A stretch of DNA of 64,000 nucleotides from NCBI GenBank assembly GCA_051453625.1, contig JBOZIK010000001.1, positions 178,405,908-178,469,907 of the forward strand, given 5' to 3'. The stretch's first letter is position 1. Every line of letters starts with the position of its first letter. Below the pieces are notes generated by a model. That model was not told the origin of the DNA. It searched no databases and saw only the letters and a program-made list of their open reading frames with translations. This document shows, piece by piece, positions 21,430 to 31,340 of this stretch. This DNA comes from Welwitschia mirabilis. Its lineage: Eukaryota > Gnetophyta > Gnetopsida > Welwitschiales. Made by a program: the position numbers and the translations under genes.

Positions 21430-21742
21430 TTTCAAGCTCAGATTTGGTTTATTGTAATAGTTGTTTATTGATCTTGAGAGATTTTTCTCAACTAATAAGA
21501 TCTACGAGGAAGTCATATGTTGTGACATCCTAGTTCTTTGCTAGAGATGATTTTACATTTTGTGACATCATTATTTCATATGCCTTAGAGTTCTTACTTA
21601 TTTGTTCTTGATTTGAGAAGACATAGGTCTTTCCTAAGAAATTACTATAATTTAAGTCTACAAGATTGAGATCGACATACCTTTCGATAGATTGACCATC
21701 GAGGGTGCAATGTACAGGTGTATTTAATTGACTCCTCATTGT
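21430..21742 (-). pseudogene. N-terminal pol segment, copy 2
   Basis: The frame 21739-21530 reads RSQLNTPVHCTLDGQSIER and YVDLNLVDLNYSNFLGK, parallel to copy 1. The acceptor at its start reads TTATAA where copy 1 has TTGTAG, so the AG is lost here. Confidence 0.6.
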
Positions 21743-23110
21743 GATGTCTTATAAGTTAAGAAAACGACATAAGAACAACAACAAGGGGAAAACTAAAAGC
21801 AGACACTGAAAAACATGTCAAACTAAAGATTTGGAAAAAAAAACATAAACAATTTTTAGAAAATACTTTGCTTTTTCATTTTTTTCTGTCAACAGAGAGT
21901 TTTGACATATTACGCTTTGCGAATGTTTATATGAAGTGTGATAGGCAGAGGCTTTACTCAGCCATCAAAACTTTGCTTATATGGACGAACTTATTTTGTG
22001 TAAGGTACTTCAACCATGATGACTTTATTCTTTGCATTTTAACTAGGTAAATAAACTAATATATATATATATATATATATATATNNNNNNNNNNNNNNNN
22101 NNNNNNNNNNNNNNNNNNNNNNNNNNNNNNNNNNNNNNNNNNNNNNNNNNNNNNNNNNNNNNNNNNNNNNNNNNNNNNNNNNNNNNNNNNNNNNNNNNNN
22201 NNNNNNNNNNNNNNNNNNNNNNNNNNNNNNNNNNNNNNNNNNNNNNNNNNNNNNNNNNNNNNNNNNNNNNNNNNNNNNNNNNNNNNNNNNNNNNNNNNNN
22301 NNNNNNNNNNNNNNNNNNNNNNNNNNNNNNNNNNNNNNNNNNNNNNNNNNNNNNNNNNNNNNNNNNNNNNNNNNNNNNNNNNNNNNNNNNNNNNNNNNNN
22401 NNNNNNNNNNNNNNNNNNNNNNNNNNNNNNNNNNNNNNNNNNNNNNNNNNNNNNNNNNNNNNNNNNNNNNNNNNNNNNNNNNNNNNNNNNNNNNNNNNNN
22501 NNNNNNNNNNNNNNNNNNNNNNNNNNNNNNNNNNNNNNNNNNNNNNNNNNNNNNNNNNNNNNNNNNNNNNNNNNNNNNNNNNNNNNNNNNNNNNNNNNNN
22601 NNNNNNNNNNNNNNNNNNNNNNNNNNNNNNNNNNNNNNNNNNNNNNNNNNNNNNNNNNNNNNNNNNNNNNNNNNNNNNNNNNNNNNNNNNNNNNNNNNNN
22701 NNNNNNNNNNNNNNNNNNNNNNNNNNNNNNNNNNNNNNNNNNNNNNNNNNNNNNNNNNNNNNNNNNNNNNNNNNNNNNNNNNNNNNNNNNNNNNNNNNNN
22801 NNNNNNNNNNNNNNNNNNNNNNNNNNNNNNNNNNNNNNNNNNNNNNNNNNNNNNNNNNNNNNNNNNNNNNNNNNNNNNNNNNNNNNNNNNNNNNNNNNNN
22901 NNNNNNNNNNNNNNNNNNNNNNNNNNNNNNNNNNNNNNNNNNNNNNNNNNNNNNNNNNNNNNNNNNNNNNNNNNNNTTTATGCTTTCATAATTTTTTTTT
23001 TGTTGTTTTGAGTTTTTTTTTGGTTTTGAATAAAGTTTTCTCTTTTTTTGTTGAGAGTTTTAAATCATGAGCTAATTGGAAAATCATCAGAAAGAATGGA
23101 ATTCATCCTG
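21743..23110 (-). other. Protease-RT spacer, putative intron (copy 2), with gap
   Basis: It matches the spacer of copy 1 at both ends (21780-22040 and 22977-23100) and contains a (TA)n run (about 22060-22084) and an 892-base gap (22085-22976). Its true length is unknown. Confidence 0.45.
22085..22976. other. Assembly gap (892 N)
   Basis: This sized gap lies inside the spacer between protease and RT of the Tat copy, beside a TA microsatellite. Nothing can be said of its content. Confidence 0.95.
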
Positions 23111-23113
23111 TGT

Positions 23114-23760
23114 CTAAGATTTAATATCAGAAATGGGTAAGACCTTCATCTTATGAGGGTCCACTAGATCATGTTCAAAATGTAAGAAGGGAATAGTCAT
23201 GTTCTCTGATGCAGAGGATAGTGATGAAGAAGATGACATTGATGGTGCTTTTACATTTTCCACAGTATGATTATAATCTAATGGCATTGAAAGTTTTGAG
23301 CCCATAAATTTTAGCTTTTGATGGAGTAGAGATATGATTGTGCCCATGTCCATTATCCAAGGACATCTTAGTAATTTTTTAAATGTAGCTGTAGTATCAA
23401 TTACATGGAATTCAGTGTTATTGACCTTTTGAGCTACTTCAATAGGTAAAGTAACTATACCTTTTGATTTGTCCTCACAGTCATTAAATCCTCTAATCGT
23501 CATGCCTTTCTTTGCATTTAAGAGATGACTCATCCTGAGCTTCTCAAGCATGATGAAATTATCACATTTAGTTCAGCTACATAATCGATAAAAGCTCTAC
23601 TTACTTTGGTAGGCCTGATGTTTACAAATATGTAAGGTGGTTCAGTAATGATCATATTCATAAGGGTTGTAGAAATTTTGTGATGTGAGAACGGGATTGT
23701 CTCTTCATTATCATCACTCTTTTGGACATACATCTACTTTGAGTAGTTCTTTTCTTGCGT
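23114..23760 (-). pseudogene. Protease of Tat element B
   Basis: Two overlapping frames (23733-23530 and 23551-23114) cover the aspartic protease, offset by a frameshift. The active-site region reads RAFIDYVAELNVI, where the family normally has Asp followed by Gly or Ser-Gly-Ala, so catalysis is lost. Downstream, CPWIMDMGTIISLLHQKLKF is the conserved segment typical of Tat-lineage proteases (PWIxxxGxxxSxLHQKLKF). It would cut the gag-pol polyprotein. A low-complexity serine-rich tail follows, then HFEHDLVDPHKMK just before the putative intron. Confidence 0.8.
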
Positions 23761-23779
23761 GGTTGATTGTGATTAGGAG

Positions 23780-25760
23780 ATTCTTTCAAGCTCAAATGCT
23801 CCTTGCATATCCTTTCAAATAAGAGTCTATGGGGCTTAGAGTTTTTAATGAGTGAGGTTAAACAATGGTACGCCTTCTCTACTTTAAAGGCAAATGCTTG
23901 TGTTGGTGTCCATGATTATGGGATAGGACGAGTTCGAGAATATAATGCTCGAACCATTGCTTTTAATTTTTCCTTATTCTCTTGAATGACTTATTCTAAT
24001 GGCTTCTTATGTTAATCTTGGATTACTAGAATTGCATAGGGATTATTATTATTTTGAAATACTACATTCTGTGGTGGTTGTAATGTAGGAGATTGAGTAG
24101 GAAAGGGGTTCTTATAAATCTTAAGCTATTCATTTACAGCTACTAAAATAGTGTCAAATTTTATGTTCCTCTTGTTTTCAATGATGTCTTGAACAATGTA
24201 TTTTAGGTTGAAACAATTATCAGTATGATGTCCTTCAACTCAGGTACTTACAATACTTGAACTCATCATACCCTCTTGGTTTAGGTGTATTCAAATCCCT
24301 TTGTCTAATTTGATCCAATTGGATTGCCCCCCTTTTGGTAACATTGAGAGGATTTATCTCATTGGAATATTTAATTTTATAAAACTCCTTTTAAGTTGAG
24401 AAACTATGGTTTGATTTTGTGGTCTATTTTGGCCTTGATTTTGAGGAATATATGCCTGTTGTTAAGGTTGTGGTGGTAGTAGCAGTTACACTTATCATAA
24501 TGAAAGATAAAATGGTTAATAGTAAGCCAATTGAAAAGCAAAAGCTTGTAGAGGAAAAGGGGCTTGGGTTGCCATTGATACCACCATTGGGTTACCCATT
24601 AGTTGGGGTGGGTAAATTAGCCAAACTGGTTGATTGACAATAGCAACATTCTTTGGGGTGCTGCTTTTAATGTTGTTATTATCCCTTTTGAATAGTTCCT
24701 TTTGGGATGTATTACTATATTTTATGGCTCCTTTCTCTTCTCCTACAACTTTGATTCTTTTCACTAGGATGATAATTTATTTGAAGGTTTTAAATGACTT
24801 CATTTGGAGATGTTCCGAAATGTATGGAATGCAAGACTTAGCAAAGAGATATGCCATATCAGAGTCTGTAATGGAGGTTTCAGTTGTAGGGAAATAACCC
24901 TCCATCATCATGTATAAGCTTGTACTATTGTTGTTTCATCATAGTCAAGGAATCTAATGTAACTCATTTTGTGATATTGATGGAGTAATGTAAAATAAAC
25001 ATTCTAATAATTGTTTTTAATTTCTGATCGAATGAGTGGGTATCCTATGGTATCATTTGAGGGCTTGTTGTTTCAAAGATTAATATAATATGTGATAAGT
25101 TATGTTTTGTTTGATGTTGTACATATGAAATGCATGTTTGTAGTTTCTTACATGCATGACGAGGTCTTCTACACCTGTGAATTTCTCAAAGTTAGGCATT
25201 TCACTAGGTGTTAAATTTTCGAGGAACTGAGGGGTGAATCAGAGTGTCCTCGAAGTTGGAATATAAATAGTTTTTCTTATTTTGGAGACCCCGTTTTAGG
25301 TTATTAATAGCCTCTCAAATGGTTGTCAACTTAGGTTGATCGAGAGTTTTTTTTTTAGTTTGCCTATTTTTAGGTAATTCTTCTCCAGGTGTGGAGTATT
25401 TGAATAAGCTATCGTCATTGTTAGCCTATTTCTTCGGGCCTTGTACTTATGGTTGTTGTTAGATTTTGGGGTTTTCTTTATGACTTCATTCATTGATGAA
25501 CTTCCCATTATTTCTTTTTCCATAAGGGAGTTCATTTTAATGAGCTTGACTCCCTTCCTGACTAGTTAATCCTAACCTTTTGGATGCCATGACATGAATT
25601 CGTTTACTAAGGTGGACAAGGGATGGATCCCAATATGCTCTGTAGTCCATGATGACGTAAAGCTCATCTGTGATAAGTGTAGAGGGGCCTTATTGAATGA
25701 GGAGTTTGTACATCTCCTAAGAAATGCAAGCATTTTTATCTCTCATTGATACTGACATTG
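23780..25760 (-). pseudogene. gag of Tat element B
   Basis: gag forms the virus-like particle in which reverse transcription occurs. It starts near 25755 with MRDKNACIS, about 95 bases after the primer-binding site, so there is no extra Ogre-type frame before gag. The capsid-like retrotransposon gag domain is in the middle (about 24830-25200). Proline/glutamine-rich linkers and a zinc-knuckle-like segment (GHHTDNCFNLK, about 24260-24200) follow. Several stops and frame changes are present. It parallels 27560-29560 in element A. Confidence 0.8.
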
Positions 25761-25852
25761 TGACTATTCTAAGTTTCTGATAAGGCAACGAAAAAAAGTG
25801 AATATGAAAGACTTGATAAATTGTTGTAAAACCTACTAGAGGAGCCTTATTT

Positions 25853-25861
25853 CTAGCACTA
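25853..25861 (-). promoter_or_regulatory. Decayed primer-binding site of Tat element B
   Basis: On the - strand TAGTGCTAG lies two bases after the 5' LTR. Comparison with TGACACTAG in element A suggests both descend from TGGCGCTAG by C-to-T or G-to-A changes. The matching tRNA was not determined. Confidence 0.5.
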
Positions 25862-25862
25862 A

Positions 25863-26460
25863 ACTATTTAGAGATTTTTTGTTTCTCGTAAATGATGGAT
25901 TAGTTCTAATGTTACGTGATGATAGGTGATTTTCGTGGTTTAAAGATGATCTAAATGAGTTTAAGCTAAATCTAATGACTTAACCTAGTTTGACTAAAAT
26001 TCACTGAATTTGACTATGTTTGACTAACTTGGACTTATATTGACTAACGTCATTTGACTCATTTTAACTAACTTTGACTGTCATTTTAACCGTTTGACTA
26101 GGTTTGAATGTCATGTTTTAATAGAATTTAACTATGCTTTGATAGTCCAACTGGGTTTAACTAATTTTGACTAGGCACTAGTTTGACTAACTTTGACTGA
26201 GTTTGAAAAAGTTGTGGTGTTTATTAACTATGTTTAACTGAATTTAATCAATTTCATTTTGACACAATTTCCTAATGTTGTAAAAATGTTTTTCCTATAG
26301 TGAAAATGTAAATTCATAAAAACAAGTTCTGAAAAAAAGAGAAGTTTAGGACTTAATAATAATTAAAATCCAATAAAACATTTTTTCAAAATATAAGGAT
26401 TTTTGTGATTTTTTTTTTGGTTTTTAAGAGAAATTTAAATTAATGCCTAAACTAGAAAAG
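25863..26460 (-). repeat. LTR3: truncated 5' LTR of Tat element B
   Basis: It aligns with LTR2 from its left end through the TTGAC tract to GCCTAAACTAGAAAAG, then stops abruptly at 26460, where spacer sequence of element A (TTTATGTATAGTGTG) begins. The promoter half of the LTR is therefore missing and B could not be transcribed from it. Confidence 0.8.
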
Positions 26461-26905
26461 TTTATGTATAGTGTGATAGGTAGAGGCTTTGCTTAGCCAT
26501 CGAGACTTTGCTCAGATGTGCAAAATTATTTTGTGTGAGGTACTTTGCTCATCGTGGATCTTGTCCTTTGTGTTTTAACTAGATAAATGAATGAACATCT
26601 TTTCTCTTTTTTTTTTAGTTTGTTGTTGTCTATTTTTTTGTTTTGTTTTTGTTTTTTCTTCTTTATGTTTTTTCCCCTTTTTTTGGTATTTTTTTGGTAT
26701 ACACATATGTACATGTTTTTGTTTTTGTGCTTTCATTTTTTTTTTGGTTGTTTTGAGTTTTTGAGTTTTTTTTTTTTTTTTTGGGTTTAGAATAAGGGTT
26801 TTTCTCTTCTTCTTCTTATTCTTTTTTTTTTGGGTATTGAGAGCTTTAAATCATGAGCTAATTAGTAAATCATATAAGAGGAATGAAATCGAGCCTGTGT
26901 CTAAG
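26461..26905 (-). other. Protease-RT spacer of Tat element A (partial)
   Basis: It matches 18462-18850, including the poly-T rich tract on the + strand. It is cut at 26460 by the join to LTR3. Frames seen here on the + strand are composed of Phe and Leu from the T-rich tract and are not genes. Confidence 0.6.
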
Positions 26906-26907
26906 AT

Positions 26908-27500
26908 TTAAGTGTCAAAAATGTGTGAAACCTTTATCTTATGAGGGTCCACTAGATCATGTTCAAAATGTAAGAAAGAAATAGTCATCTTTTCAGGTAT
27001 GCAAGGTAATGATGGAGAACATGATGTCGATGGTGCTTTTAAATTTGTTACAGTATAATTTCGTTCTAATGGCACTAAAATTTTAGAGCTCATAAATTTT
27101 AGCTTTTGATGGGGTAAAGATAAGATCGCCCCAATGTTCATTATCCAAGGATGTCCTAGTAACAAATTAAATGCTGCTACATTATCAATTATGTGGAATT
27201 CGGTGTCATTGACCTTTTGAGCTACTTAGATGGGTAAAGTAATTATCCCTTTTAATTTATTTTTACAGTCATTAAACCCTCTAATCATCACACCTTTCTT
27301 TGCGTTTAAGAGATATGACCCTTCTCAAGGCATGATGAACCTATTACATTTAGTTTAACTTCATAATCGATAAAAGCTCTACTTACTTTGGTGGGCCCAA
27401 TTTTTATAGATAGGTAATGTGGTTTAGTAATAATCATCTTCTTAGGAGTTGTAGAAATCACATGATGTGAGAAGTAAATTGTCTTTTTATTTTCATCACT
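26908..27500 (-). pseudogene. Protease of Tat element A
   Basis: The frame 27165-26908 reads LLGHPWIMNIGAILSLPHQK, the conserved C-terminal protease segment, here better kept than in B. The upstream active-site region (about 27390) reads RAFIDYEVKLNVI, again without the catalytic triplet. Stops separate the parts. Confidence 0.8.
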
Positions 27501-27559
27501 CTTTTGGGCATGTACCTACTTTGAGGTAGTTCTTTCATTATGTGGTTGATTTTGATTAG

Positions 27560-29560
27560 GAGATGATTTTAAGCTTTAACATTCCTCACATATCATTTCA
27601 AATGTGAGTCTATGAGGCTCAGATTTTTCAATAAGCGATGTCAAATAATGATACGCATCCTTTACTTTAAAGGCAAGCGTCTGTGTTGGTATATGTGATT
27701 GAGGAATAGGACAAGTTCGAGAATATTCTGCTCAAACCATCACTTCTAATTTTTCTTTATTCTCTTAAATAACTTGTTATAATGGTTTCTAATGTTGATC
27801 CTGAGTTACTAAAATTACATAGGGACTATCATCATTTTGAAATGCTGCATTCTGTGGTGGTTGCGATGTAGGAGGTTAAGCAGGAAAGGGGTTCTTATAA
27901 ATCTCAAGTTGTTTATTTGCAACTACTAAGATAGTATCAAATTTTATGTCCTTCTTGTTTTCAATAATGTCTTAAATAATGTGTTTTAAGTTGAAACAAT
28001 TATTAATATAATGTCCTCGAACTCGATGGTACCCACAATACTTTGACTCATCATACCCTCTTGGTCTAGGTACATTTGGATTCCTTTGTCTAATTGGAGG
28101 TAATTGGATTACCCTCTTTTTTAGTATGTTGAGAGGATTTATCTAATTGGAATATTTAATTTTGTAAAAATCCTTTTGGATTAAGAACTGTGATTTGATT
28201 TTGAGACCTATTTTGGCCTTGATTTTGAGATGTGTATGCCTGTTGTTGAGGTTATAGTGGCAGTGGTGGTTGTACTTAACATGGTGGAGGATAAAATGGT
28301 TGATGGTAAGTCAATTGAAAAGCAAAATCTTGTAGAGAAAAAGGAGCTTGTGGTGTCATTGACACTATCATTGGATTGCTCATTGGTTAGGATGGGTGAA
28401 CTAGTCGAATTGGTTGATTGACAATAGCAATATTCTTTGAGATGCTATTTTTAGTGTTGTTGTTGTCCCTTTTAGACAGTTTTCTTTATGAGGTATTGCT
28501 ATATTTTATGACTCCTTTCTCTTTTTCTACAACTTCAATTCTTTTTGCTAGGATGACAGCTTATTCAAAGGCTTCAAATGATTGCAATTTGAGAAGTTCT
28601 GATATGTATGGAATGCAAGAATTAGTAAAGAGATATGCCATATTTGAGTATGTAATAGAGGTTTCCAGTTGTAGGGCAATGACCCTCCATCATCATGCAG
28701 AAGCTTATACTATTTCATTGAATTATTGTTTCATTATAGTCAAAGAGTCTAAGGTAACTCATTTTGTGATATTGATAGAATAATATTGAACAAACATTTC
28801 CAGTAATTGTTTTAAACTTCTGATTGAATGAGTCGATATCCTATGATACCATTCAAGGGCTTGTTATTTTAAAGATCGGCAAAATAGGTGGCAGGCTGTG
28901 TTTCATTCAATGTTGTACATATGAAATGCATGTTTGTAGTTTCTTACATGCATGATAAGGTCTTCTATACCTATGAATTTCTCAAAGTCAGGCATTTCAC
29001 TAGGTGATATAATTTTCGAGGAACAGAGGGATGAATTAGAGTGTTATCAAAATCAGAATCTAAATAGTTTTTTTTTGGTTTTAGAGGCCTCGTTTTAGAT
29101 CGTTAATAGCTTGCTAAATGGTAGCCAAATTAGGTTGATTAAGAGTTTTGTTTTTAGCTTGCCTATTTCTAAGTTATTCCTCTCCATGTGTAGAGTACTC
29201 GAATAAGCTATTATTGTCATCAACCTATTTCTTTGGGCCTGGTGCTTGTGGTTGTTGTTGGATTTCTAGGTTTTTTCATGACTTCATTCATTGGTAAATT
29301 ATTCATTATTGCTTTTTTTATGAAGGAGTTCATTCTAATGAGCTTGACTCCCTTCCTGACTAGTTAATCCTAATCTTTTAGATGCCATCACACAAATTCA
29401 TTCACTAGGATGGACAAGATATGGGTTCCAATATGATCTGTAGTCTATGATGGCACGAATCTCATCCATAATAAGTGTAAAGGGGTCTTGTTGAATGAGG
29501 AGTTTGTACATGTCCTTAGAAATGTAGGCCTTTTTGCCTCTCATTGATATTAGCATTATG
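27560..29560 (-). pseudogene. gag of Tat element A
   Basis: It starts near 29555 (MRGKKAYISKDMYKLLIQQ), about 100 bases from the primer-binding site. The gag capsid-like domain is at about 29000-28640 (MPDFEKFIG, then QALEWYHRIS), followed by a Pro/Gln-rich linker and a zinc knuckle YCGYHRVRGHYINNCFNLK (about 28052-27995) of the type C-x2-H-x4-GH-x4-C. Multiple stops (mostly TAG or TAA at former CAG or CAA) show it is dead. Confidence 0.82.
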
Positions 29561-29648
29561 ACTATTCTAAGTTTTTAACAAGGCAATGAAAAAAGTGAAT
29601 GTAAAAGTCCTGACAAATTATTAAAAAACCCACTAGAGGGCCCTCCTT

Positions 29649-29657
29649 CTAGTGTCA
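29649..29657 (-). promoter_or_regulatory. Primer-binding site of Tat element A
   Basis: On the - strand TGACACTAG, followed by AAGGAGGGCC, lies just after the 5' LTR. It is probably a decayed TGGCGCTAG. It marks 29659-31002 as the 5' LTR. Confidence 0.55.
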
Positions 29658-29658
29658 A

Positions 29659-31002
29659 ACTATTTACGAGATTTTTTATTTCTCATAAACAGTGGATTAG
29701 TTCTAATGTTACGTGATGATAGATGGATTTAGTGGTTTGATAATGATTTAAGCGAGTTTAAGCTAAGCCTAATGACTTAACCTAGTTTGACTAAAGTTGA
29801 CTAAATTTGACTATGTTATTTGACTATGTTTGACTAACTTGAACTTACGTTGACTGATATCATTTGACTCATTTTGACAAAATTTGACTGGATTTAACTG
29901 ATTTTGACTTGCTTTAACTAGTTTGACTAACTTTAACTAAGTTTAATTGATTTCATTTTGACAAAGTTTCCTGATGTTGTAATATTTTTTTGATTTATTT
30001 TAGGCCTAAAAAGTTTAACCTATAGTGTCAATTTAAATGCATAAAAATGATTTCTAATCCCACAAAACATTTTTTTTAGAATATTAAAATTTTTGTTTTT
30101 TTTTGGTTTTAAGAAAAATTTAAATTTAAAGCCTAAAACTAGTCAAAGACAAAATTTTAAATACAATTTCAAAAATATAAAAAGAAGTTTTTTTAAAAAA
30201 ATAAAATTAAAAAAGAAGCAATAATATTTTCTTAAGTTTTTTCTTGTTTTTTTTCCAAGGTTTTCCTTCTTTTATTTAGTTCTTTTCTTAAAAAAAATGT
30301 ATAAACTTGCAGGGAAAAAAAATGGCCCCTTCTTGTTTTGTTTCCTTTTTTTTTTTAAAAGAAAAGCCTTTTTATTAAAAAATAAAAATAAAAATAAAAA
30401 TTAAAAAAATAAAATAAAAAACCTGGGAAAGTTGTTTTTCCTCTGTTATCTGCTTTGTTCTTACACCCGCGCTTCTGTTTCTAGTTGTGAGTTGCCCTCT
30501 TCCTCCCTCTGCGCTTTGCCTCTCCTTTACTGTACTCTTCCCTTTCGTTTTTGGCTGTTCGTTCTCTATTTCATTTGCATTTTCCCTTTTTCTCCTCGTA
30601 TGGCAGTGACAATGAACTTGACAGAGTTGGCACCATCATTGTTGTGGAAGGTAGCAGAGATGAGCTCTATGATGGGTAGTTCTTCGACAATGAAGTCCAG
30701 CAGAACTCAGAATTCATTGATGTTGTGCATGAATGATTACCAAGTGCTTCGCTCAAATGGAAATGGAAACAGCAAGGGCTTTATGAGATAGAGAGACTTT
30801 CTGTTGGGCCCGAATGGCTTTGGCATTCATAACTGTAATCTATCTTTCATTTTTGGCATTTGTGGTAGTTAGAGCAGCTTTGTCTTTGTGCTCTGGTTGT
30901 TTTTTTAGGGCAACACACTTTTGTGTGGTGCCTCATTTTTTGATGCCACCCTTTATCACTGCCCCTTTACCACCTTATCTAGGGGTGTGCAGTGTGGCTA
31001 CA
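29659..31002 (-). repeat. LTR4: 5' LTR of Tat element A
   Basis: It aligns along its length with LTR1. It ends at GGCTACA (TG on the element strand). It carries the TTGAC-rich tract near its left end and the antisense open frame 30432-30791. Confidence 0.85.
30601..30791 (+). other. Open frame antisense to LTR4, with a match in LTR1
   Basis: On the + strand, opposite to the element, LTR4 is open from 30432; the part from MAVTMNLTELAPSLLWKV onward aligns with MAAAMSLIESTPALLQKV in LTR1 (12390 onward). LTR1 lacks 14 bases near 12480, so its frame changes, yet both sides of that indel remain open in one or the other frame. No family was recognised. It may be chance, a captured host fragment fixed in the LTR, or a lineage-specific antisense frame. 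Confidence 0.35.
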
Positions 31003-31006
31003 ATCA

Positions 31007-31340
31007 CCTTACTAATAATGTTTAAGCTTTCAAACTTACTGTCGAATTACTTTCCAACTCCATTGTAGCCTCCTTACTATCTTGCTCTTTGAAAAAAAGA
31101 GAAGCAACATAAGTTTATTTAGTAGAGTGCACGGATTAAAACTATCAAATGTTTATACAAATACATTTCTTACCATAGAAGTAATCAAGGAATTAGTGCT
31201 AGATATGGACCATGTAGAAATAAATCCAAATAAGGAAAATGGTATTGCATTTGTAAGCACCATCAAGTACGCCTGTGAGGAAGAAGAAAGATTATACTCC
31301 GATCTTGCTCTAGCTACGAANNNNNNNNNNATGATATAAG
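31007..31340 (+). pseudogene. Exon-like fragment of an unrecognised protein
   Basis: After a good acceptor (CATTTCTTACCATAG at about 31180) the + strand is open with a charged, protein-like translation, including KELVLDMDHVEINPNKENG and KYACEEEERLYSDLALAT, up to a 10-base gap at 31321. The composition and acceptor suggest a captured exon. No family was recognised. It lies immediately right of Tat element A, within the CACTA element. Confidence 0.4.

Larger units (their letters stand above)
13195..26460 (-). mobile_element. Tat-lineage Ty3/gypsy retrotransposon B (inner, nested in A)
   Basis: The inner LTR pair (13195-14220 and 25863-26460) shares subfamily words that A lacks, such as GACTTAATAATAATTAAAAT and an extra block of TTGAC repeats. 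From right to left on the - strand it contains: truncated 5' LTR, decayed primer-binding site, gag, protease, spacer, RT, RNase H, second RNase H and the start of integrase, then a 100-base gap. After the gap come a protease end, spacer, RT, RNase H, second RNase H, integrase, polypurine tract and 3' LTR. The doubled pol is either a third element or an assembly effect at the gap. Dual RNase H places it in the Tat (Ogre/Retand-like) clade. Confidence 0.8.
11473..31002 (-). mobile_element. Tat-lineage Ty3/gypsy retrotransposon A (outer)
   Basis: The outer LTR pair (11473-12781 and 29659-31002, each about 1.3 kb) shares subfamily-specific features missing from the inner pair, including the antisense reading frame and the words TTTAAGCGAGTTTAAGC. 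Reading on the - strand from the 5' LTR on the right, the element has a primer-binding site, gag (about 29560-27560) and protease (about 27500-26908). Its RT to integrase part is replaced or deleted where element B now lies. A short 3' remnant (12782-13194) with a polypurine tract joins the left LTR. No matching target duplication was found at 11468-11472 and 31003-31007, so boundaries could be a few bases off or the outer ends may have recombined. Confidence 0.8.

Noticed and set aside
24419-24897. + strand open frames over gag (also 28230-28783)
   Set aside because: They are antisense shadows of the gag region, whose - strand frame shows the zinc knuckle and capsid-like domain.
11468-31007. 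5-bp target duplication of Tat element A
   Set aside because: The flanks at 11468-11472 (AGGTC) and 31003-31007 (ATCAC) do not match, so none is claimed.
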